DNA of 11,324 nucleotides from Dimargaris cristalligena. Lineage: Eukaryota > Kickxellomycota > Dimargaritomycetes > Dimargaritales > Dimargaritaceae. The stretch lies in NCBI GenBank assembly GCA_027576995.1, contig JANBQC010000609.1, forward strand, positions 5,175 to 16,498, read 5' to 3'. Of this stretch, positions 1-8,229 are shown in pieces. The translations under genes were made by a program, and so were the position numbers. The first letter of the stretch is position 1, and each line of letters begins with the position of its first letter. The notes beneath the pieces are model-generated. The model made no database searches. It had not been told where the DNA came from and worked only from the letters and a program-made list of their open reading frames with translations.

Positions 1-16
1 GGTCCTGAGCATCATC

Positions 17-1575
17 ATGGGTATGCTCGGTCAGGATGTCAAGCGCCGCCAGGACACTTATTACGATAACTTCCCGCCCAAGTCTATGAACGTGACCATC
101 AAGAGTCTTCCCGAGGGCGCTGAAAAGACTGACCCCAAGTACCACAAGGGGGCAGTTGCCGCCAAGGACTTCGCCATTGGGGATATTATCTATACCGAAG
201 ATCCCGAGGTTTCGCTCCTGATGCCTTCCCTCCAGGTATGCCCCAGACCATTCTCCATTGCCCCTGGGTCTCCTATTGATAGCATCGAGTAGAAGGGGGA
301 GCGTAGTGCTGTCCTTTACTGTTATTGATGGGATTGGCCCCGACGTACCGTAGGCGTTCCGGGAATTATTTTATTTGTCAACGTGTTTCATTTACTAACC
401 ACACTCCTTTTATTGCTTTTTTGGTTTTCTGTCCGTAGGATGCCCCCTACTGTAGCTTCTGTTTGAAGTACCTGCTTGACGACACTGAGGCACCTACCTG
501 CGATTCCTGTAAGAAGGTCCGTTACTGCTCCACCCAATGCAAGGACAAGGCTTACGACGAGTTCCACCGTTACCTCTGCCCTGGCAATTACGCCGACCCC
601 CACAGCAAGGCCCAGGAGCTCTTTAACCTATGGTCGGATAAGAGCGAGCTCTCGACCCTCATGATCGCTCGCTTCTTTGGTCACCTGATTGAAGTTGAAA
701 AAAGCCGCCAATTAACCGCTGGTGAAGGCGACTTCACTGTTTGGGAGCGTATGGAACACCTCAAATTCCTCGAGCTGCCCGATTCCGCCATGGATCACTC
801 CCGGCAAAATCTGATTAATGAGCTCATTTGCAAGAAGGTTCCCGGTCTGGATGAATTCATGACCGACGAGCGTTACCTCAGCTTCAAGGGCAAGTTGCTT
901 TACAACGCTATTGCTATTCGCTCTGATGATCCCGAAGCCCCTTCAGGTACTTCGACCGAATACGTGCGCTCACCATCCAACCGGGGTGTCAAGGGCTCCG
1001 GCCTGTATCTGGTATCCAGCTACGTGACCCACTCCTGCCAGCCCAACACCGTTCCCGTGTTCCCCAAGGGTACGCATAAACTGGCCCTCAAGGCCACCCG
1101 GCCCATCAAGGCGGGTGAAGAACTCTCCATGAGCTACATTGTGCCCCAGGACCGCTCCGCGGAGGCCCGCCAGGAGGAGCTCGTTGAAAAATACCGTTTC
1201 CGCTGTAGCTGCCCTGCCTGCGAGACCGAAAGCGAGATCAAGTCTGAGGAGAAGCCGAAGACCGAAGTTAAACCTGAAACCAAGCCTGAGGCTGAAGCCG
1301 AGCCCGAGTCTGAAGTCCTGGTCGAAGTCGAAGCCGAGCCTGAGTCTGAAGTCCTGATCGAAGTCGAAGCGGAACCCGAGTCTGAAGTCCAGGCCGAAAC
1401 CAAAGCCGAGTCTGAAGTCCTGGTCGAAGTCGAAGCCGAGCCCGAGTCCGAAGTCCAGGCCGAAACTGAAGCCGAGTCAGAAGTCCAGGCCGAAACCGAG
1501 CCCGAGTCCGAGTCCGAAGTCCAGGTCAAAGCTCCGTCTAAAGGCAAAGCTAAAAAAGGAGGCCGGAGAAGATGA
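17..1575 (+). CDS. SET-MYND protein lysine methyltransferase (Set5/SMYD-like), two exons
   Basis: Exons 17-235 and 439-1575 join in phase 0 to give 451 residues. The SET domain is split by a MYND zinc finger, as in the SMYD/Set5 group, which methylates lysines on histones or other proteins using SAM. The N-terminal SET strand is at about residues 44-63 (KGAVAAKDF, then GDIIYTEDP). MYND ligands are C78, C81, C94, C97, C103, C107, H116 and C120, all present. The catalytic SET half has THSCQPN at 270-276 and GEELSMSY at 299-306. The post-SET CxCxxC is at 329-334. After this comes a Glu-rich repeated tail (359-436) ending in a short Lys/Arg-rich peptide. The MYND and SET halves meet only after splicing. 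The start is uncertain: the frame is open back to base 2, so the true N-terminus may lie outside the window. T270 replaces the usual Asn of NHxC. The stop may reflect an indel at 1552-1557. The exact Set5/Set6/SMYD subfamily is not settled. Confidence 0.88.
236..438 (+). other. Spliceosomal intron of the SET-MYND gene
   Basis: The donor GTATGC follows CTCCAG. The acceptor TAG at 436-438 is preceded by a T-rich tract. A perfect TACTAAC branch site lies at 393-399, about 40 bases before the acceptor. The intron is 203 bases, phase 0. Removal joins LLMPSLQ to DAPYCSFC and restores the first MYND cysteine pair. Retention gives a stop at 290-292. Confidence 0.93.
1294..1527 (+). repeat. In-frame minisatellite coding the acidic tail of the SET-MYND protein
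   Basis: Seven imperfect units lie head to tail. Units at 1294, 1330, 1366 and 1432 are 36 bases and encode EAEPESEV followed by LVEV, LIEV or QAET. Units at 1402, 1468 and 1498 are 30 bases, shorter variants of the same motif. All unit lengths are multiples of three, so copy-number change keeps the frame. The encoded segment (residues 359-436) is Glu/Val/Ala/Ser-rich and probably disordered. The unit order suggests expansion by duplication of 66-base pairs of units. Confidence 0.9.
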
Positions 1576-1609
1576 AGAAATCGAGGAAATTGAGGCTGAG
1601 GCCAAATAG

Positions 1610-2719
1610 GGACCTAAAACTTGGGATACCAGATCTCCCCATCTTCTTAAGCAGGCATTGCTACCTAACATATCCACTCATTTTTATGCCCCAGCCGATT
1701 CCTCTTCCCAACCTTGGGATATTACTTCCTTCCCCCCCTCCCCCATCTTATCCACAAGTTTATCAAAAATTCACCCATATACATGTGGCGTAGCGTTTAA
1801 TTTATGCCATCTAGTATCGCTAATAGTTATCATTCATATAAAGTTATTTCATTTATTTCACAATGGCAGGAAAGATTGCTTACTCGATTTTACTAATTTT
1901 CGGTAATGTACTAAAATATAGATATGGGACTACCTCGACTCGACTATAAAACCACAGGGTTTATGATGGAGCCAAACTACTGGTTGAAAGGTGAGGTTTT
2001 CTATATATCTCATTTTCCCAAGCGGGGTATACTCCTCCCACATACCGGCACATTACTCTGAACCATTGTCCGATTTCTCAGCCTATAAGGGGGACTCTTA
2101 TTTTCATTTATTACAGACCCGGTGATATAGGAACTGACTATCATTTGGAGACTTACAACCGCCACCTCCTTGCAGGGCTGCGTTGTGTCTCTATATTAGT
2201 TTTAAAGTAAAATCAACAACAGTTGCCATTCGGACCATCTAACCAATAGAAGCAATTATTCAGTGGTGCCTTATTAGAAATTTGGGTAAAGGTCATCCGT
2301 GATTTAATGAGGGCTGAAATTTGCTGATCTATTGGGAGGAACTTTAGATGCAACCAACAGAGGCCCCAATGGCTAACCCAGCCACGGGTGTTTAACTGGG
2401 ATCATTTCTACAAAAACTATCCCATGGTCCGACTGTAAACTTACCTCGTATAGAAGGTAGCGGCCTCCAACCAAACGGCCCCAATCCCAGCGCCAATCCC
2501 CTCCCCCTTCGAACCTCGATTGATCCGGGTAGGTATTACCAACTTCGATATACCCCAATCGAATTCGTAATATTTTAGTTAACGCGGTGCCCACATTGCT
2601 TTCTTATTAACTTTTATCTATAACTTACGCAGTTTCCTTGAGCATTCGAGCTCTATACCACTTTAACCACAAGTGGCTAGAGTCCCCGCCCATCTCACTT
2701 TAAACCACAGTTCGTCGTC
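1610..2719. other. Intergenic region upstream of ELP2, no gene supported
   Basis: This is 1.1 kb of mostly AT-rich DNA between the SET-MYND gene and ELP2. It should hold the 3' untranslated region of the first gene and the promoter of the second. Open frames here are short and show no family motif. The longest on the minus strand (2373-2594, 73 residues) opens with GTG, not ATG. A TATAAA match is at 1945-1950, but it lies 770 bases before the ELP2 start and is unlikely to be its TATA box. I see no tRNA, transposon or inverted repeat that I can support. Confidence 0.6.
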
Positions 2720-5644
2720 ATGGACATTCCAACTACCAAGTCAAGCGCCGAGTACATTAACATCGGTGCCAATGCTGTTCCACTATCCGCAGTATGGGCC
2801 CCTGCGCCTGCCAAAGGTTCGAGCTTTACCCAGGGCTTCGTTGCTTTCGGGGCTAGTAACCAAGTAGCGCTCTTTGACCCCCTTGTAAGTAACCCAGTTT
2901 TTTTAGTGCTTTTAGTAAATGTTCATCCGCCCTTTCTACTCTCGACCTTAGAATGTCGGGAAGGGCCTGCAATACCCCCACCTGCAATATCGGATTACAT
3001 CATTGTAGTCGGTATAGCCAAGGAAAAAAATCCCCTCCACAATTAACCTATTGTGACGCTGGTTCATTCTTGTACTGTATTTTATATTTATCACTAGGAC
3101 CCTAAACAAACTGGGGTACGCTTTACCCTAAAGGGGCATACCGCGCGCGTCAATTGTGTACAGGCCATTCAGCCGATCTCAGCGGAGGGGAAGCTTCATA
3201 CCACTGCCCTTGTCTCGGGTTCGGCCGACAAAACCGCCCGAATTTGGCGTCCATCTCCAGCGACTGGCCGGTGGGTGTGTACCGCCGAGCTCACCGGGCA
3301 CACCTACCCTGTGATTAGTGTGGGTGTCCTCCCCCGCCCTTCCGATTCTGACAATAATGGTATTCGGGTCGGTGAGGGTGATCTTATCGTCACGGGTTCC
3401 ACCGATGGGACCCTGCGAATTTATCTCCGTACGGACCCGGCTGAATCCGAATCCGAGTCCGACCGTGACCAAATCCAATTCCTGCAGAGCATATCCTGCG
3501 GTTCCCGCCACCCTCTCGCCATTGCGCTGGCCTACCTTCCGCACTCCAACATTCCCATCCTGGCCACCGGTAATACCGATTCCAAAATCCATATCTATGC
3601 ACCGCAGATGTCCGCTGATTCAGATACCGCAGAAGCCACTCCACTCTTCACTCACCTTTTGACCCTCGCAGGTCACGAAAGTTGGGTTCGCTGCCTGGCT
3701 TTCGGGCAATTCACTGAAGGAGGCTCCGATTATTTGCTGTTGGCCTCGGGTGCCCAGGATAAGTATATCCGGCTTTGGAAGATCAAGGGCTATGTGCCCG
3801 AACCTATTGCGGCCAGCACAGATAACTCAGGCACACTCTCTTCCGAGCAGATGCTCGAGGCGCTCCAGGCATCGTTTGGTCAGACTGGCGCCATGGTCCG
3901 GGATTATTCCACAACTACCCAGCTAAGTACTAAAACCCATTTACTGGTGATCCGCAGTGATGCGGGGTTGGCCCGCTTCACGGTAAAAATTGACGCTGTG
4001 GTGCTGGGTCACGACGACTGGGTCTACAGCGTTCAGTGGCATCCCGCCCAGAACACGGATGACCGCCCGGCTTGCCTCTTGTCGGCATCAGCGGATAAAT
4101 CCATGATTCTTTGGCGACCCGATGAGTCTACGGGCATTTGGATCAGCGAAACCCGTGTGGGCGAAATGGGGGGCACTTCTCTTGGATTTTACGACGGTTC
4201 GTTTAGTCCGGATGGGCAGCAGATTATCGCCCACAGCACAACTGGGGCATTCCATCTTTGGTCGCTGCCTTCTGAAACGCCCGGAACCGACGACAGCGAC
4301 GATAGTAGAATCGTGGGCCAATGGCAACCCCAGAGTACCATCAGCGGCCACACGCGGTCCGTGCAGGACCTCGCCTGGGATCCTACTGCCCGGTATCTCG
4401 TCTCGGCCAGTCTAGACCAGTCTGCCCGCCTATTTGCCCCCTGGCGCCGCTCCAACACCGAGGGACCCGTGCAAACATGGCACGAAATTGCCCGTCCACA
4501 GATCCATGGTTACGATTTGCAATGCCTGGCATTTACGGGCCCTTACCAGTTCGTGTCGGGGGCTGACGAGAAAGTCATCCGAGTCTTTGACGCCACGGGT
4601 AATTTTATTGATTCGCTGACTGTCATCAGTCAACGGGACGGCCCCTTGGTCGATAATGCCGACCGGCCGGTCACGGCTAACCTGCCCCCGCTGGGACTGT
4701 CCAACAAGGCCGTTTTCGAAAATGACCTCCAGGCGGTGGAGGCCCAGGAGGAGGATTTTTTGGCCCGCCAGTACTCCACCGGTGGGCGTGGAATAACCGA
4801 CCGTCTGCGCCAAGCCCTCGCGTCCCCTCCGCTGGAGGAGTTCCGGATGCAGCACAGTCTGTGGCCCGAAACGGGCAAGATCTACGGTCATGGCTATGAA
4901 ATTATCGCTATCGCGGCCAGCCACGACGGCCGGGTGGTAGCGTCGTGCTGCCGAGCCACCAGCGAGAAACACGCGGTGGTCCGGTTGGTGGACACCCGTA
5001 CCTGGTTGGAATACGCCGAGCCCTTGCCCGGCCACAGCCTGACGGTCACTAACCTACGCTTTTCCCCCGACGACCGGTGGTTACTGACCGTCTCCCGCGA
5101 CCGGTCCTGGAACCTCTACGAGCGTCAGCCCACCCTCGACGACCGCGAGCAAGCCCCCTACCGCCGGGTGCAAACCATGGCCAAGGCCCATGCCCGCATC
5201 ATCTGGGACGCCAGCTGGAGTCCGGACGGTCGCTGGTTCGCCACAGGATCGCGAGATAAAACGGTGAAAATCTGGGAATGTTCGGCTGCCGACCCGACGC
5301 GCCCTACTGTTTCCCCCACCACTTTGAAATTCCCCGAAAGTGTCACTTCTGTCGCTTTCCGGGAACATTCCGTCGGCTCAGTCCATACCTACCATTTGGC
5401 GGTGGGTCTGGAAAATGGCCTTATTTTCCTCGTCCAGGGCACGGCGGCGGCCCAACCCGACTGTGTCCCCACTTGGTCGATTTCCCAGGGCCTGCCGTCC
5501 GAGGATTGCCCCGATGCCTTTATCAGTCGCCTGGCCTGGCAGCCCAGTTGCTCGGCGAATCCCTCCGATACTGAGTCCGGGATTTTGGCATGTAGCTCGC
5601 ACGACCACTCCGTCCGCCTGTTCACCATTCAATTGGCTGTCTGA
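2720..5644 (+). CDS. ELP2: Elongator complex protein 2 (WD40 scaffold), two exons
   Basis: Exons 2720-2884 and 3098-5644 join in phase 0 to give 903 residues, longer than yeast and human Elp2 (roughly 790-830). Elp2 pairs with Elp1 and Elp3 in Elongator, which modifies wobble uridine of tRNAs in the cytoplasm. The product is WD40 repeats throughout, as expected for Elp2's two seven-bladed propellers. Clear repeats include LKGHTARV...SGSADKTARIW (66-105), GHTYPV (122-127), LAGHESWV...IRLWKI (245-284), LGHDDWV...ILWRP (358-396), SGHTRSV (471-477), PGHSLTV (699-705) and SRDKTVKIW (773-781). Elp2-specific signatures are the start EYINIGAN (11-18), the linker PPLGLSNKA (585-593) between propellers, and SRDRSWNLYER (721-731). 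The ATG at 2720 has G at -3 and +4. Extra length lies in polar loops, such as the Ser/Glu-rich one near 172-178. No broken blade is visible. Confidence 0.96.
2885..3097 (+). other. Spliceosomal intron of ELP2
   Basis: The donor is a consensus GTAAGT at 2885 and the acceptor TAG ends at 3097. It is 213 bases, phase 0, and joins VALFDPL to DPKQTG at the end of the first WD strand. The length is a multiple of three, but retention meets a stop at 3044-3046 after 108 residues. No perfect TACTAAC is present. AATTAAC at 3041-3047 is the best branch-site candidate, about 50 bases before the acceptor. Confidence 0.93.
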
Positions 5645-5763
5645 TAAAACTGGCCTGGTATCTGAACCAAGGACTTGTGAAGGTTCAGAGCTTTTATTAG
5701 ACCAAATTGTCTACCTTGTATTCGTTGACGTAACCACTCGTTTATCAAATTATCCTTATTGAA

Positions 5764-5769
5764 AATAAA
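5764..5769 (+). promoter_or_regulatory. Candidate ELP2 polyadenylation signal AATAAA
   Basis: An exact AATAAA lies 120 bases after the ELP2 stop, in AT-rich sequence, with T-rich sequence (CCTTTTTTAG) about 50 bases further on. Fungal poly(A) signals are degenerate, so this is only a plausible site. Confidence 0.4.
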
Positions 5770-5976
5770 ACCCTGTAAGTAGCAATATTTTGAGTGGCGC
5801 CTGTTGTACAATATTGGGCCTTTTTTAGTATAGGGGGTGGTTTCGGCTAATAGTTAGCATCCGGAATCTAAGTGAAAAATAAGATAATATGGAATTGCGT
5901 AACTCCCTGAAATATTGCAATTCTATACTGTGGAATATGTTAAATTGTCCGACTATGTGGAATAATTCGGCTATGA

Positions 5977-5982
5977 TTTATT
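5977..5982 (-). promoter_or_regulatory. Candidate SLU7 polyadenylation signal AATAAA
   Basis: TTTATT on the plus strand reads AATAAA on the minus strand, starting 8 bases after the SLU7 stop. If used, the SLU7 3' untranslated region would be very short and would not overlap that of ELP2. Confidence 0.35.
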
Positions 5983-5990
5983 ACACAACA

Positions 5991-7361
5991 TTATGAGTTC
6001 GATACGGATGTAGCCGTTGATGCTTTAGGGGGCCCTGTGCAATAGGCGTTCCGCATTGTGGCATGGCAACATTGGTAGCCCCATTTACCGTCCACCCAGT
6101 AGGATCCCCAGACGGACGCGTGGTTGCCAGGAAATACGTCTTCCTCGTATTTGGATCGTGGGATAGCCCGTTCTTGACCGCGAATGACCTTCCCCGAGCG
6201 CGAATACTCGACGTAGTTCTCGGTTTGGGCCATGAGTAATTCCTTGGGCGGGGCCTTGAGGTGTTCCTCGCCACCGTATTTGGCCAAAATATCCGCCTTG
6301 GAATCGGTCAGCAGCGTCTGCTGCTTCCCCTTGAATTCCCGGTGCAATAGTTCCCCCTGGGTCGGGTTGGCCTGTAAATGCACATCACTATTACCCCGTT
6401 CGCTCGCAGCGTGGGCGAAGAGCTGCATTTCGGCCACCCGGTTGGCTTCACCGGTATACCGCACAAAATTGTCCCCGGCGTAAGCGACGTTGTTGGGATC
6501 CTGGCCCTTGTAGGGGTTGTCCCGCATGGAACGGGTCTTGGGGTCATAATGAGCCGAATTGGGGTCCAGGTTGCGCAAATATTTGGCGGTGTCCTCCCGA
6601 ATACGCAGGTTACGAATCGTTTTGCGCGACTTTGTGTCCACCTTCTGGCCCGGCATATCGGCTCCCTCGGCGTACTGTTCCTCGGTCTTGGTGTCGTCGC
6701 CGTCGTCTGATAAGTCGCCCAGGGCCCGCCGCTTTAGCGGGTTGTTAGGGTCATCTTGGTGGCCGCCCTCCAAGAGGGCTTTGTTGCGTTGTTCGTCCTT
6801 GAACTTTTCGCGCTGCTCATTGATAAACTCCCAGTCCTTGATGACTTTGGTGTGCTGGTTAGGGTCGTACCCGTTCCACCGATCCCGCTTGCCCTCGAAG
6901 GACAGTTCCACGTCCCGGATAACCTCGTCAGGCTTAATGTCCTTGCCGGTCCACCGTGCCCCCTGCTTGCGGGGCCGGTCTAGGCAGTCTTTAGTTTTGT
7001 GGGTCATGGCCCCGCAGTTGGTACAGGCGCCCTTGCGGAAGGTGGTAGCGGCCGGACCCTGGGTTTGCCCCCGGGCGTACCAATTCTTGAGCCCGAATTT
7101 CTCGCTACCGACGGCTTTTTGATCCTGTCCTAGTTTGGTCGAAAATGTTTCGAGGACCCGCTGATGCTTCAGAGAAGGGTTACCCGCGTCGGCGTACCAG
7201 GGCGCCTGGGCAATATACTGGGGAATGTGGGGGTTAATCTCATTGCCCTCTTCGTCCACCTCGGCGGGCGCGGTACCGGCTTTCCGCGCGGCATCAAGAT
7301 CCTTCATGCGCCGGTAGTCCTCCCGGCTCAGCTTTCCACTACTGGCGGTATTGCTTGACAT
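5991..7361 (-). CDS. SLU7: Pre-mRNA-splicing factor Slu7, single exon
   Basis: The 456-residue product is a full-length Slu7, the nuclear spliceosome factor for the second catalytic step, where it helps choose the 3' splice site. The N-terminal signature runs KLSREDYRRMKDLDAARKAG (10-29), then EVDEEGNEINPHIPQYIAQA (34-53) and PWYA. The CCHC zinc knuckle has C113, C116, H121 and C126, with DRPRKQGARWTGKDI after it. YDPNQHTKVIKDWE (165-178) is conserved. The C-terminal hallmark GNHASVWGSYWVDGKWGYQC (412-431) and NAYCTG (438-443) is intact. KRR at 210-212 sits beside an Asp-rich stretch and could be part of a nuclear signal. The size lies between yeasts (about 380-400) and human (586). The ATG is followed directly by family-conserved sequence, though its -3 base is C, a weak context. 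No intron is needed. Confidence 0.97.
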   Translation of the reverse strand: MSSNTASSGKLSREDYRRMKDLDAARKAGTAPAEVDEEGNEINPHIPQYIAQAPWYADAGNPSLKHQRVLETFSTKLGQDQKAVGSEKFGLKNWYARGQTQGPAATTFRKGACTNCGAMTHKTKDCLDRPRKQGARWTGKDIKPDEVIRDVELSFEGKRDRWNGYDPNQHTKVIKDWEFINEQREKFKDEQRNKALLEGGHQDDPNNPLKRRALGDLSDDGDDTKTEEQYAEGADMPGQKVDTKSRKTIRNLRIREDTAKYLRNLDPNSAHYDPKTRSMRDNPYKGQDPNNVAYAGDNFVRYTGEANRVAEMQLFAHAASERGNSDVHLQANPTQGELLHREFKGKQQTLLTDSKADILAKYGGEEHLKAPPKELLMAQTENYVEYSRSGKVIRGQERAIPRSKYEEDVFPGNHASVWGSYWVDGKWGYQCCHATMRNAYCTGPPKASTATSVSNS

Positions 7362-8229
7362 TCGGGAAGGGCTTGGGAGTGTGGGAGTAGAAATGAAATA
7401 CTAGGGGTAAATTAGAAGGAGGTAGGGTTCGCTGAATGAGCAAAAGAGGGTGGTGAATAAGTTAAATTAGCAGACGGGGAGGAAAGGAAAATCTTATGGT
7501 ATGGTAAACACGAGAAGTATAATGGAAGGCGAATAAATGTACAAGAGTGCAAGAAGAGATTAGAACATAGTTAAATGTTAAATGAAGGAACGCATGCGGT
7601 CAAACAGCAATTAGTGGTCCTACAGTTGACTAAATGGTTCGCCAACAAGGCCCGCCTTCGCCTCTGGTATATCTTCTCCCAAAAAATAATTGAACAATCC
7701 CAACTTACATAAAGATATGGGTGAAATTCGGCCCAGCTATATAAGGGTTTACATTATACGTGTATGGGAAAATATATGGGAAATGTATTTTTAACTAGCA
7801 ATATTGGCCGAATCTAATGGATTTTTCGTTATACAACTTGGATGAACTTCTCCCATATTGTATAATACGCCAAGGTCGATTATCAGTCTGCGCTTCAATA
7901 TACCGCCCCCTCTATTTTTACTTGGCTAGTGCTATACCCACTTTCCCCCCTTTATACAAAAAAGAAGTCGAATCTCAGGCAATATAAATCGACAAGAAAG
8001 CACTAACCGCCACTACTAGCAAGCTATCTTTAGACTGTCCAGTCTCCCCTATTTGCCCCTAACCAGTAGGTAATTATCGGTATCTCAGGCTTAAATTTTT
8101 ATTACATTTAGCTACGCGAATATATATTTATCTATATGTTTTAAGCAAAAGCAGCATCTATATGGCCAATTTGGCACAAGGTGGGTGGGGTACCTTTTTT
8201 GATCTGTCTATTTGCAGAGGTCCTTATAC
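7362..8229. other. Intergenic region: SLU7 upstream region and HSP78 3' flank
   Basis: This is 868 bases of AT-rich DNA between two tandem minus-strand genes. The SLU7 side is purine-rich on the plus strand (pyrimidine-rich in the sense direction), as in many fungal promoters. TATATAA is at 7738-7744. TATGGG occurs three times on plus (7716, 7763, 7775) and once inverted (7852-7857). The HSP78 side holds an AATAAA-type signal. I see no open frame with family features and no RNA gene. Confidence 0.6.
8098..8103 (-). promoter_or_regulatory. Candidate HSP78 polyadenylation signal AATAAA
   Basis: TTTATT on plus reads AATAAA on minus, about 127 bases after the HSP78 stop, in AT-rich DNA. Position is plausible; the motif alone is weak evidence. 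Confidence 0.35.

Larger units (their letters stand above)
5645..5990. other. Convergent intergenic spacer between ELP2 and SLU7
   Basis: This is 346 AT-rich bases between two stop codons. It must carry both 3' untranslated regions. A candidate poly(A) signal faces each way (5764-5769 on plus, 5977-5982 on minus). No gene is seen. Confidence 0.7.

Noticed and set aside
1134..1547. Minus-strand open frame of 137 residues, Ser/Thr/Asp repeats, opposite the SET-MYND tail
   Set aside because: It is the antisense shadow of the in-frame minisatellite: units of three-base multiples without CTA/TTA/TCA keep the opposite frame open.
2885..3046. ELP2 first exon reading on through the intron to give a 108-residue protein
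   Set aside because: A consensus GTAAGT donor and a clean in-frame join to the next WD40 strand show that this is intron sequence.
4430..5035. Minus-strand open frame of 201 residues inside ELP2
   Set aside because: It lies wholly opposite a conserved WD40 coding stretch and shows no family motif; GC-rich coding DNA commonly leaves such frames open.
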